Origin: Desulfocapsa sp.
GTDB lineage: Bacteria; Desulfobacterota; Desulfobulbia; Desulfobulbales; Desulfocapsaceae
DNA: 55,334 nucleotides
Assembly (NCBI GenBank): GCA_022712975.1
Contig: JAFLJO010000144.1
Coordinates: forward strand, 1-55,334
Direction of reading: 5' to 3'
Below the pieces are notes generated by a model. That model saw nothing but the letters and a program-made list of their open reading frames with translations, was not told the origin of the DNA and ran no database searches. Of the stretch, positions 17,226 through 25,345 are shown one piece after another. Position numbers and translations under genes: made by a program. Every line of letters starts with the position of its first letter. Positions within the stretch are counted from its first letter, which is position 1.

Positions 17226-17969
17226 TCACATATACATTCCACCGTTAACATGAATGGTATTTCCTGTAACATAGGCTCCATCATCACTTACAAGATAAGC
17301 CACTGCCCCTGCAACATCTTCAGGATTACCAAGGCTTGCCAGTGGAATTTCCGCTTTTATTTTTTCCTGTATATCATCAGGGAGATCGCGGGTCATATCT
17401 GTAACAATGTAACCGGGAGCCACCCCGTTAACAGTAATATTGCGTGTTGCAAATTCTCGTGCCATGGACTTTGTCAGTCCCTGCATACCAGCCTTGGCGG
17501 ATGCATAGTTTACCTGACCGGCATTACCGGAAAAACCAACAACAGAAGAGATATTGACGATTCGTCCCCACCTCTTTTTCATCATAGAACGTGTAGCAGC
17601 TTTCGCACAAATAAAAGAACCTTTCAAATTGGTATCAATTACAGCATCCCAATCTTCTTCTTTCATCCTTGCCATCAGTCCATCACGGGTAATTCCAGCA
17701 TTATTGACCAGAATATCCAAGGAACCGGAATCTTTAATCAATTGTTTAATGGCAGCCTGGGCTTCTGTTATATCTGCAACATTAAAAGCTAAGATATCAG
17801 CTGTGCCACCAGCATCATTTATACTCTTTTGAGTTTCGCGCGCCGCATCGGAGTTGGATACATAGTTAATATAAACATGTGCCCCCATGGCAGCCAGACG
17901 AATACAGATAGCACGACCAATTCCTCTACTGCCACCTGTTACCAGTGCATTTTTACCTTTCAAACTCAT
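17226..17969 (-). CDS. fabG: 3-oxoacyl-ACP reductase
   Basis: 247 residues, a short-chain dehydrogenase that reduces 3-oxoacyl-ACP with NADPH. Cofactor motif TGGSRGIGRAI near the N-terminus, NNAGI (about 88-92), and the catalytic Ser-Tyr-Lys: the Ser in NISSVVG and YASAKAG. The C-terminal VNGGMYM is typical of FabG. Gene order fabH-fabG-acpP-fabF. A repeat-filled gap separates it from acpP. Confidence 0.96.
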   Translation of the reverse strand: MSLKGKNALVTGGSRGIGRAICIRLAAMGAHVYINYVSNSDAARETQKSINDAGGTADILAFNVADITEAQAAIKQLIKDSGSLDILVNNAGITRDGLMARMKEEDWDAVIDTNLKGSFICAKAATRSMMKKRWGRIVNISSVVGFSGNAGQVNYASAKAGMQGLTKSMAREFATRNITVNGVAPGYIVTDMTRDLPDDIQEKIKAEIPLASLGNPEDVAGAVAYLVSDDGAYVTGNTIHVNGGMYM

Positions 17970-18046
17970 GATTGTCGATGTCCTTCAATTGTATTGATAA
18001 GGAATGTACACAAAATAACTTGAAAATAATTCATAGTTTCTCCTGT

Positions 18047-19021
18047 TTACCACCTGAGCAAAGATGCTCCCCAGGTAAAGCCGCCACCAAAGGAACAAAC
18101 TAAAAGTAAATCACCACGTTTTAATCGGCCTTCACGGTTTGCTTCATCGAGTGCAATGGGAATTGAAGCCGCTGATGTATTACCATACTTCTGTACGTTT
18201 ATGAACACTTTTTCTTGTTTGATGCCCAGGCGTGAGACCAGTTTTTTGAGTATACGAATGTTTGCCTGATGAGGGATCATCAAATCTATTGAGTCAATTT
18301 CAATATTTTCACGAATCAGCAAACCATTAATCGCACCTTCCATTGACTTAACTGCATATTTAAAAACTTCCTTGCCTTCCATAAGAATATGAGCTCCTGG
18401 ATTGTCTGCTTGTTCAAGCTCAGGATTACACGATGGAGCAGCATGCATATAGAGAAGATTCCAAAGAGTACCATCAGAAAAAAGATTAGAAGCCACAACC
18501 CCTCTCTCTTCTTCCTTATATTCAAGAACCACAGCACCTGCACCATCACCAAACAAAATACAGGTATTCCTGTCCTTCCAATCTGTTCTGCTCGACAATG
18601 TTTCTGTACCAATTACCAGTATTTTCTTGTTTTGCTCTACACGAAGGAATTTATCACCACTATCAAGTGCAAAAAGAAATCCTGAACAAGCGGCACTAAC
18701 ATCGTAGGCAAAAGCATTGTCAGCACCCAACTCTTTTTGCACAAAACAGGCACATGAGGGCATGGTCATATGTGAGCTCATGGTGGCAACAATGATAAGA
18801 TCAATCTCATCGACAGATATATTTGCCATAGCCATGGCTTTTCTTGCAGCGGTAGTTCCAAGCTGGAATGCTTCTTCCCCTTTACTGCTTATACGGCGAG
18901 TTGAAATACCGGTTCGACTAAAAATCCATTCATCACTGGTTTCCACCAATTTTCCCAAATCATGATTGGAAAGTCTTTTTTCAGGAAGACAAGAACCGGT
19001 TCCAAGTATAACCGCACCCAT
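18047..19021 (-). CDS. fabH: Beta-ketoacyl-ACP synthase III
   Basis: 324 residues. FabH starts fatty-acid synthesis by condensing an acyl-CoA (usually acetyl-CoA) with malonyl-ACP. Catalytic Cys in DVSAACSGFLFALD, His in LMIPHQANIRIL, Asn in KYGNTSAASIPIAL. Its ATG overlaps the stop of plsX as TAATG, so it is translationally coupled to plsX. Length is normal. Confidence 0.96.
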   Translation of the reverse strand: MGAVILGTGSCLPEKRLSNHDLGKLVETSDEWIFSRTGISTRRISSKGEEAFQLGTTAARKAMAMANISVDEIDLIIVATMSSHMTMPSCACFVQKELGADNAFAYDVSAACSGFLFALDSGDKFLRVEQNKKILVIGTETLSSRTDWKDRNTCILFGDGAGAVVLEYKEEERGVVASNLFSDGTLWNLLYMHAAPSCNPELEQADNPGAHILMEGKEVFKYAVKSMEGAINGLLIRENIEIDSIDLMIPHQANIRILKKLVSRLGIKQEKVFINVQKYGNTSAASIPIALDEANREGRLKRGDLLLVCSFGGGFTWGASLLRW

Positions 19022-20040
19022 TATTTATCCTCCACTGACACAGGAAGATTCTGAGCAAGGCTTTCTGTGATTCTTTCGTTCACCTTATTTTCCACAATCT
19101 TGCCAGCTTCAATAATGGCATTCTTGATAGCAACACCATTGGATTTCCCATGGCAGATAATCCCGGTTCCATTAATCCCAAGCAATGGAGCCCCGCCATA
19201 TTCAGCATAATCAAGCCGTTTCTTAAATTTCCGGAATACAGATCTTGCCAAAAGATAGCCAATCTTTGCCTTAAAAGAACTCATGATTCCTTCACGAATC
19301 ATTTCCGTTGCTGCTTCAACCAGACCTTCGCTGACTTTTAAACAGATATTGCCTACAAAACCATCACAGACAATCACATCAACATCGCCTTGAAAGATAT
19401 CTCTTCCTTCTACATTGCCGACAAAATTAAGAGAACTGTTTGCCAGCATTTCATAGGCTTCTTTCACTAAAATGTTTCCCTTACCGCTTTCTGTGCCAAT
19501 ACTTAAAATACCAATCCTGGGAGATTCAATTTCAAAAACACTTGCAAAAGCAGCACCCATAATGGCAAATTCGAAAAGATGCTGAGGGCGGCAATCAACA
19601 TTAGCACCAAGATCCATCATCACTACAGGTTTTTTAAGGGTGGGAAAAGCGTTGGCAATACCAGGGCGGGAAACATTCTTTAATCGTCCTAGCTTTCGGA
19701 TGGCAGCAGCCAGTGTAGCCCCAGAATTTCCGGCACTAACGACAGCCATTGCTTCGCCCTTTTTGACAAGATCAAAGGCAACCATAACGGATGAATTTTT
19801 TTTCTTTCGGATAGCGTCCACAGGGGATTCCCCCATTTCAACCACTTCAGAAGCATGAACAATCTGCAGTCTGGAAAGAATGGCAGAATCAGGAGCCATT
19901 TTGTTCAGGCAAGCCTGAATGGCAGATTCCTTCCCTACCAAGGTCAGTTGCAGATCAGTTTCCTCTAGAGCCTGTATTGCCCCGGATATCTGCTCGTCAG
20001 GTCCATGGTCACCCCCCATGGCATCCAAGGCAATACGCAT
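19021..20040 (-). CDS. plsX: Phosphate acyltransferase PlsX
   Basis: 339 residues. PlsX makes acyl-phosphate from acyl-ACP for PlsY, linking fatty-acid and phospholipid synthesis. Family signatures: MRIALDAMGGDHGPDEQISG at the start, VSAGNSGATLAAA, MDLGANVDCRPQHL and CDGFVGNICLKVSEG. It follows rpmF by 9 bases and overlaps fabH by 1 base, the classical rpmF-plsX-fabH arrangement. Confidence 0.96.
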   Translation of the reverse strand: MRIALDAMGGDHGPDEQISGAIQALEETDLQLTLVGKESAIQACLNKMAPDSAILSRLQIVHASEVVEMGESPVDAIRKKKNSSVMVAFDLVKKGEAMAVVSAGNSGATLAAAIRKLGRLKNVSRPGIANAFPTLKKPVVMMDLGANVDCRPQHLFEFAIMGAAFASVFEIESPRIGILSIGTESGKGNILVKEAYEMLANSSLNFVGNVEGRDIFQGDVDVIVCDGFVGNICLKVSEGLVEAATEMIREGIMSSFKAKIGYLLARSVFRKFKKRLDYAEYGGAPLLGINGTGIICHGKSNGVAIKNAIIEAGKIVENKVNERITESLAQNLPVSVEDK

Positions 20041-20049
20041 ATAAACGTC

Positions 20050-20238
20050 CTACTCTACTTCTGCGTCTAGGCTATAAACAGAACGGCCTTTGTACATACC
20101 GCAGCTTGGACATATACGGTGAGGCATTTTGGGTTCACTACACTCTGAACAGGTGGAAATCCCTGGTGCAGTTAAAGCATCGTGGGATCTTCTTTTACGG
20201 GTACGGGAACGTGAATGTCTTCTTTTGGGCACAGCCAT
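20050..20238 (-). CDS. rpmF: 50S ribosomal protein L32
   Basis: 62 residues: basic N-terminus [20 protein letters not shown] and the four-cysteine zinc form of L32 (CSEC ... CPSCG). It lies between the DUF177 gene and plsX. The C+ form indicates a zinc-dependent paralogue; no zinc-free version is seen in the window. Confidence 0.97.
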   Translation of the reverse strand: MAVPKRRHSRSRTRKRRSHDALTAPGISTCSECSEPKMPHRICPSCGMYKGRSVYSLDAEVE

Positions 20239-20295
20239 GATATATCCTCCAATTAAATATATTGCCGCATTTGCGACAAAAATTGTCTACTTTTC

Positions 20296-20799
20296 CTATA
20301 ATTCTTTCAATATTGCAAAAGGAGAATTTTGATTAATCTCCCTGCAGCTACATTTTTCTTTATTCAAATTGATACCGCACTGATCACATAATCCAATACA
20401 GGCAGTATCACAAATCATTTGTACAGGCAGAGCCAGCAAAAGCTGCTCTAACAAAATATCACTACTCTCAATTAACGGTTCTGCAAGATATAACAACTCA
20501 CAATCTTCATCAGTGCATTCATAATCAGTCTCTACTTGCGGTTCTTCGTCAAGCAAAAGCTGATATTGAAAATTCTGTTCAATGTCAACCTGAACGGGGG
20601 TACCACAACGACCACAGCTACTAATAACTCGAGCTTTCAGATCGCCACGAAGACTAATTGCATCATCTTTTTGTTGACTGAATGATAACTTAGCCCTGAT
20701 ATCTGCTTTAAGTCCCACACCTTCACCAGGGAGTCGGATTGACTCTTCAAGAGTAAAGACATGATTCTTATTGTTTATGTCAGTAAGTAAAATTTTCAT
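20296..20799 (-). CDS. DUF177 / YceD-family protein
   Basis: 167 residues. DUF177 (YceD) proteins sit immediately upstream of rpmF in most bacteria and are linked to 23S rRNA metabolism and, in plants, to rRNA accumulation; the molecular activity is not fixed. Visible features: two cysteine pairs, CGRCG at about residue 62 and CDTACIGLCDQCGINLN near the C-terminus, of the pattern C-x3-C-x2-C, and an acidic middle region. First gene of the minus-strand fab operon; I saw no unambiguous promoter in the 170 bases before it. Confidence 0.88.
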   Translation of the reverse strand: MKILLTDINNKNHVFTLEESIRLPGEGVGLKADIRAKLSFSQQKDDAISLRGDLKARVISSCGRCGTPVQVDIEQNFQYQLLLDEEPQVETDYECTDEDCELLYLAEPLIESSDILLEQLLLALPVQMICDTACIGLCDQCGINLNKEKCSCREINQNSPFAILKEL

Positions 20800-20912
20800 T
20801 ATCCTCTACAACAATTTGCCTCAACCAGGAAAACGAAACTGCTTAAAATACCCAATTTTTCGAATTATGGCTAGAAAAAAATTTCAAATATTCAACCGCC
20901 TGAAAAAATAGC

Positions 20913-20952
20913 AAAAAAACCCAGCTAACACCGGTGATGAACGGTAAACCGG
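20913..20952 (-). terminator. Repeated terminator-like hairpin after the mla operon
   Basis: On the minus strand, downstream of the CNBD gene, the sequence CCGGTTTACCGTTCATCACC forms arms around TTACCGTTCATC and is followed by GTTAGCTGGG and a run of seven T (plus-strand A-run 20913-20919). The 23 bases 20930-20952 are identical to the complement of 36199-36221 downstream of the RND operon, also in the direction of transcription. Confidence 0.65.
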
Positions 20953-20972
20953 CTACAAGATACTAAAGAAAA

Positions 20973-21425
20973 TTAGAGAATGCGGGCCAGCCGCTCTGTC
21001 GTTTTTTCCAAACGTAAGGTCACAGTCAAAAAAAGATATTCCAGAAAAACAAAACCACTAGCAGGATAATCCTTACAAAAAGTTTTCAAAGCATTTTTTT
21101 TAAGACAAAAAATGACACTATCTTCAATGGCAGTAACTCGTGTGTTCCTAATATGTCCATCCAGGAATGCCGCCTCACCAATCACAGCACCAGAGTCAAG
21201 TAAGGCAATCACCTGCATTTTTTCTAAGAAACCTGTGGATTTGTGTACTGCCAAGCTGCCCTCTTGTACAAAAAAAAGTTCCTCAGCCGGATCATGGTAA
21301 TCAAACAGGACATCACCTGAACTCATTTTTTTCTCTGTACCCAATGAAACAAGCTCACGCCTTGCATCATCGGGCATGTCCATTTTCAACAGGAACTCAT
21401 CCACTACTTGAATCCTCTTTTTCAA
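20973..21425 (-). CDS. Cyclic nucleotide-binding-domain protein
   Basis: 150 residues, one cNMP-binding beta roll (about residues 25-130: MSSGDVLFDYHDPAEELFFV, then VIGEAAFLDGHIRNTRVTAI, the phosphate-binding-cassette-like segment GEAAFLDG...RNTRVTA). There is no HTH, so it is not a complete Crp/Fnr regulator. The Arg-rich cassette of cAMP binders is only partly matched. It overlaps mlaC by 29 bases and is therefore the last gene of the mla operon. It may sense a ligand and modify the transport system, but this is inference. Confidence 0.8.
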   Translation of the reverse strand: MKKRIQVVDEFLLKMDMPDDARRELVSLGTEKKMSSGDVLFDYHDPAEELFFVQEGSLAVHKSTGFLEKMQVIALLDSGAVIGEAAFLDGHIRNTRVTAIEDSVIFCLKKNALKTFCKDYPASGFVFLEYLFLTVTLRLEKTTERLARIL

Positions 21426-22020
21426 AAGATTTATTTTTTTCCTCTATCATCTTAACAAGTCCTTCAAATTTATCTTTTCTGAGGATAGATTTAAACTGTT
21501 CCCTGTAATTTCTGAGAAGACTTACTCCTTCGATGTTTATGTCATACACCAGCCAAGCACTGTCCACATTGGTCATCACATACTTCACGGCAAGAGGTGG
21601 CACTCCGGGGTTTTTTACCACAGTTGAAACTACAGCTTTTTGTCCTTTTATCCGTTCATCCTCATATTCTATTATCTGACCGTCATATTCTTCAAGTTTT
21701 CCAATATAAGCGTTTTCCAGGAGTTTAGTGAAAAGCTGTGCAAATTTTGTACGCTGCTGCTGATCGATTTTTCGCCATGTCTTTCCAAGAACCAACCTTG
21801 ACATTTCTGCAAAATCAAACCCCTTGGCAGCAATGGACATTATTTTTTTTCTTCTTGGATCTTTCTGTTCAATTCCAGCAAAGGCAGGATCTTTCATTAC
21901 ATCTATCATATCCTGTAGAGTAGGTTTTAATGCTTCTGTAGGACTAGACGATGCTGCAAGAAACACACTACTCAATAAAATTAGTAGCAAGGAAATGGAA
22001 AAAACACGGAGTATATTCAT
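21397..22020 (-). CDS. mlaC: Phospholipid-binding protein MlaC (Ttg2D family)
   Basis: 207 residues with a signal peptide (residues 1-24, LLLILLSSVFLAASSS). MlaC shuttles phospholipid across the periplasm between MlaA at the outer membrane and MlaFED at the inner membrane. Family features: SRLVLGKTWRKIDQQQR and the C-terminal strand region YDINIEGVSLLRNYREQFKS. It follows mlaA after a 240-base gap that contains repeats, then overlaps the CNBD gene. Confidence 0.92.
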   Translation of the reverse strand: MNILRVFSISLLLILLSSVFLAASSSPTEALKPTLQDMIDVMKDPAFAGIEQKDPRRKKIMSIAAKGFDFAEMSRLVLGKTWRKIDQQQRTKFAQLFTKLLENAYIGKLEEYDGQIIEYEDERIKGQKAVVSTVVKNPGVPPLAVKYVMTNVDSAWLVYDINIEGVSLLRNYREQFKSILRKDKFEGLVKMIEEKNKSFEKEDSSSG

Positions 22021-22038
22021 TTTAAGTATCTCACATTA

Positions 22039-22215
22039 GGAACTGGAAGGAAATAAGTTGGGTATATTAGACTGCACTTTTTTCGCCACTTGTTCTTGAA
22101 ATCTATTTTGCATACTACCTGTACGTAACGTTTTGTTCAAGTACAGGTGGTGAAACAAAGGGCAAGTAGGTAAGCGCAAACTCCGAGATGTTCACGTTAT
22201 TTCGTGTACGTTCGA
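22039..22215. repeat. Interspersed palindromic repeat between mlaA and mlaC
   Basis: 22039-22084 matches 17100-17145. 22128-22200 matches, inverted and at roughly 80 percent by eye, 39042-39105 (shared pieces TTCAAGTACAGGTG at 22136-22149, GAAACAAAG, GGTAAGCGCA and ACTCCG). The arms can pair with each other in part. No coding frame of note. Confidence 0.65.
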
Positions 22216-22261
22216 GTAACATCAGAATTTCTTAAAACTATTTTGTTTGCTCGGCGAGAAG

Positions 22262-23104
22262 CTACAATCGGTTGTCGCTTCTTTGTTGTAATACATTGTC
22301 ATTGGTTATTGTTCTTCTGTGATCCAGATAGGCTTGACGCATTGAAATGTACGGATCCAGGGAATACTTTTTCAAATTCTCATACAAATCGGGATTCAGA
22401 GAAAGTAAATTCACGCGACTCAAGGCATAATACTCACCACTAACCCATATACTATCCACATAATAAACCATTGGATGCATAAAGGCATCTGCTGCAAACC
22501 CTGCTGTGTCCCGTACATTTAATGGCCCAAGCACAGGAAGACAGAGATAAATACCTTCGCCAATTCCCCAAACCCCAAGAGTTTGCCCAAAATCTTCGGG
22601 TTTAGGCTCAAGATCAAATTCTATAAATGCAGGATCCCCAAATCCATAGACACCCAAGGTAGTATTGATTAGAAATCTGGACAGCACTATTCCTGCATCT
22701 GCTATTTTCCACTGCAAAAGGTTGTTCACCAACCGAATAGGTGCTGCAAGGTTGTTGACAAAATTCCCGACAGAATAGCGAAAATCCCATGGCAACGCTG
22801 CAGTATACGCTTTATTTAAAGGGTTGAGTACCCAGTAATACAGTGTATCGTTAAACTCAAAAAAAACCCGATTCATGGGTTCCCATGGATCATTATATTC
22901 TCTGTCAGAGAAAAAATCATCATCATCATCATCATCAAGGAAGAAGGCATCACTTAAAAGCATGTCCAGTGCATCACCTGACATCTCCTGTGTCTCAGCA
23001 ACACCAGAAGCAGAATCACGATTATCCTGTCTAGCACATCCGAAACATGTAAGTCCGACAAAAAGAAGGAGAATGCAAACGATATGATTACCGCGTGTTT
23101 TCAT
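22262..23104 (-). CDS. mlaA: Outer-membrane lipoprotein MlaA (VacJ family)
   Basis: 280 residues. MlaA removes phospholipid from the outer leaflet of the outer membrane. A lipobox (GLTCFGC, Cys23) follows the signal sequence. The VacJ core is clear: NDPWEPMNRVFFEFND, GLGVYGFGDPA-like NTTLGVYGFGDPAF, and GEGIYLCLPVLGPLNVRDTAG. An unusual acidic tract of seven consecutive Asp (about residues 57-63), encoded by a (ATC)n microsatellite on the plus strand at about 22917-22938, lies before the core domain. It is placed between mlaD and mlaC, unlike E. coli where mlaA is unlinked. Confidence 0.94.
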   Translation of the reverse strand: MKTRGNHIVCILLLFVGLTCFGCARQDNRDSASGVAETQEMSGDALDMLLSDAFFLDDDDDDDFFSDREYNDPWEPMNRVFFEFNDTLYYWVLNPLNKAYTAALPWDFRYSVGNFVNNLAAPIRLVNNLLQWKIADAGIVLSRFLINTTLGVYGFGDPAFIEFDLEPKPEDFGQTLGVWGIGEGIYLCLPVLGPLNVRDTAGFAADAFMHPMVYYVDSIWVSGEYYALSRVNLLSLNPDLYENLKKYSLDPYISMRQAYLDHRRTITNDNVLQQRSDNRL

Positions 23105-23125
23105 AAAAAAGAGCCACCCTGAGTT

Positions 23126-23572
23126 TTACTTTACACTACCAAAGGCAAATTTACTTATAAGTGCTTCAATATCAATAGAAGATTCGGTGTCAGTAATAAT
23201 ACCACCGTCTTTAAAAAGTTCTTCATCTCCACCAAGACTCAGTGCAACAAACTTATCTCCAATCAATCCCTGTGATTTTACTGAGGCCATGGTGTCGATA
23301 GAGAGTTCTACTTCATTATTTACCTGTAATGCGACATTGGCAACAGCATCCTCATCAAGCCATATTGTTGTAACTTGACCAACAACAACACCCGCAACCT
23401 GAACAGAAGAACCCTTTTTAACTCCTGCAATATTATCAAACTGAGCTGTAATTGTATAGGTTTTGCTGCTACTGAAAAGAGATACCTCACCAAGTTGTAA
23501 TGCGAGATACCCAAAAGCAACAAAACCTGCGATCATAAATAAACCCACTGAAAATTCCATGCCGTTTTTCAT
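23126..23572 (-). CDS. mlaD: MCE-domain protein MlaD
   Basis: 148 residues: one N-terminal membrane helix (about 7-27, FSVGLFMIAGFVAFGYLALQ) and one MCE domain (residues about 38-115, FDNIAGVKKGSSVQVAGVVVG with the usual G-x-V pattern and GLIGDKFVALSLGGDEEL). MlaD hexamers form the periplasmic ring of the Mla transporter. Its start overlaps the mlaF stop by 4 bases (ATGA). Confidence 0.95.
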   Translation of the reverse strand: MKNGMEFSVGLFMIAGFVAFGYLALQLGEVSLFSSSKTYTITAQFDNIAGVKKGSSVQVAGVVVGQVTTIWLDEDAVANVALQVNNEVELSIDTMASVKSQGLIGDKFVALSLGGDEELFKDGGIITDTESSIDIEALISKFAFGSVK

Positions 23573-24354
23573 TGTTCCACCAAATGACTCTGATAAATTT
23601 CACCCATCGTGGTTTTTACAAATTCACGAATATGGGGTTTCTGTGACCACTGCATGGCATCAGGAGAAGGAAAAACATCCATTGATCCATGGTTCAGATA
23701 CATTACCTGGTCAGCAAGATTAAAAACTTTTGGGATATCATGACTCACGATAATAGAGGTATAGCCAACCTGTTCCTGAAGTTGCGCAAAGAGCTGATAA
23801 ATTTCCAGGGTCATCACCGGATCAAGACCTGCGGTTGGTTCATCAAAGAGCATGATTTCAGGTTCTAACTGTAACGCTCTTGCAAGACCTACTCTTTTTC
23901 TCATACCACCACTAAGCTGTGCCGGAAACTTGTTTTCATGTCCAAGTAGCTCCAATTGGTCAAGGCTTGCCAGAACCTGAGTTTTAATTTCATTATCAGT
24001 CTTTTTTGTTCTCTCCCGTAAAGGGAGCGCAACATTTTCAAAAACAGTCATGGAATCAAAGAGAGCTGACCCTTGAAACAGTACACCGAACTTGGTTCGT
24101 AACTCTTTTAGCGTACGGCCTCTTGCCATAGTGATGTCATTACCACCTACGAATATTTGTCCACCGTCTGCCCGCATAAGACCCAGTATGAGTTTTAAGG
24201 TTACACTTTTCCCCTGCCCGCTTCCTCCTGCGACAACTGTGGTTTTACCTGCAGGAATCTTAAAATTCACTTTATCAAGTATGACCTGCTCACTACCGTC
24301 ATCTCTAAAAAAAGATTTCTCAACATTTTTAAATTCTATTCCCATGTTACTCAT
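23569..24354 (-). CDS. mlaF: Mla ABC transporter ATPase MlaF
   Basis: 261 residues with a complete ABC cassette: Walker A GGSGQGKSVT, Q-loop FGVLFQGSALFDSM, signature LSGGMRKRVGLARAL, Walker B IMLFDEPTAGLDP and the His switch IIVSHDI. It energises phospholipid transport by the MlaE permease. Coupled by 4-base overlaps to mlaE and mlaD. Confidence 0.96.
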   Translation of the reverse strand: MSNMGIEFKNVEKSFFRDDGSEQVILDKVNFKIPAGKTTVVAGGSGQGKSVTLKLILGLMRADGGQIFVGGNDITMARGRTLKELRTKFGVLFQGSALFDSMTVFENVALPLRERTKKTDNEIKTQVLASLDQLELLGHENKFPAQLSGGMRKRVGLARALQLEPEIMLFDEPTAGLDPVMTLEIYQLFAQLQEQVGYTSIIVSHDIPKVFNLADQVMYLNHGSMDVFPSPDAMQWSQKPHIREFVKTTMGEIYQSHLVEQ

Positions 24355-25157
24355 AGAAGGATGGCCGTAAGAAGATAGTCAAAAACGAGAACAGAAATAG
24401 ACGAATAGACAACAGCCTGTGTGGTCACTTTTGATACACTGCGAGCCCCAAACCCTGCTCCTTTAATTACATGTACAAAATATCCTCGTCCGGTACAGAT
24501 CCAGACGATAAGTAGAGCAAAAACAAATGATTTTACAGTTCCAAGCCAGATATCATGGTTGGTAACGCTTGTTTGCATTCCATCAATATAACTGCCTGGA
24601 TTTACTCCCAGTAAATATACACCAGCAATATATCCACCTGCAATCCCTACAACATCAAACAGGACAGTAAGTAATGGAACTGAAATCATTGTAGCAAGAA
24701 GTTTAGGGGAAATGAAATAACGAAAAGGATCAACAGCCATACAATCAAGGGCATCGATCTGCTCAGAAATTCTCATAATTGCAAGTTCAGCACACATTGC
24801 AGACCCTGCGCGCCCTGCAACCATAATAGCTGTCAGTACAGGACCAAGTTCCATGATAAGGGTGAGTGCCACTGCAGAGCCAAGCATCCCTTCTGCGCCA
24901 AACTTGTTCAGTGAATAGTACCCCTGCAAACCAAGTACCATACCTGTGGAAGCAGCCGTGAAAAAAATAACCACCAGTGATCCAGTACCAATAAAATGCA
25001 TCTGGCGAATAAACTCGGAGAATCGAAAAGGAAAACGGAAACACCCCTGAATCATTTGGAGTAAATACATGCCCATTCGACCAAGATCAGTAACTGTTGA
25101 GAGTCCTGTGCTTCCCAGGCGGGTGATGATGTTCGGTTGCATAGTCTTATCTAACAA
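24351..25157 (-). CDS. mlaE: Mla ABC transporter permease MlaE
   Basis: 268 residues, about five to six membrane segments, with the MlaE-family core (MELGPVLTAIMVAGRAGSAM, then EQIDALDCMAVDPFRYFISP, and VKSFVFALLIVWICTGRGYF). It is the inner-membrane permease of the phospholipid transporter. It is the first gene of the operon, behind the promoter at 25223-25251, and overlaps mlaF by 4 bases. Confidence 0.95.
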   Translation of the reverse strand: MLDKTMQPNIITRLGSTGLSTVTDLGRMGMYLLQMIQGCFRFPFRFSEFIRQMHFIGTGSLVVIFFTAASTGMVLGLQGYYSLNKFGAEGMLGSAVALTLIMELGPVLTAIMVAGRAGSAMCAELAIMRISEQIDALDCMAVDPFRYFISPKLLATMISVPLLTVLFDVVGIAGGYIAGVYLLGVNPGSYIDGMQTSVTNHDIWLGTVKSFVFALLIVWICTGRGYFVHVIKGAGFGARSVSKVTTQAVVYSSISVLVFDYLLTAILL

Positions 25158-25222
25158 CTTCTATTTGTTTTAAGAGAAGAAAATCAAGGTATTTACCATA
25201 ATATCATAATACAAAGGGGATT

Positions 25223-25251
25223 ATGATAGAATTTGCAGCAGGGAATGTCAA
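25223..25251 (-). promoter_or_regulatory. Sigma-70-type promoter of the mla operon
   Basis: On the minus strand TTGACA (plus 25246-25251) and TATCAT (plus 25223-25228) are separated by exactly 17 bases. Transcription would begin near 25216, giving a leader of about 60 bases to the mlaE ATG at 25157. Confidence 0.7.
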
Positions 25252-25345
25252 TACTTGAGAACAATTTCGCTCCTGCAAGTTAGTGGGTTTTTCTCAAAAA
25301 AGAAGTACCTTTGCACCCTTGAGCAAAAAACAGGGCTACAAATAG

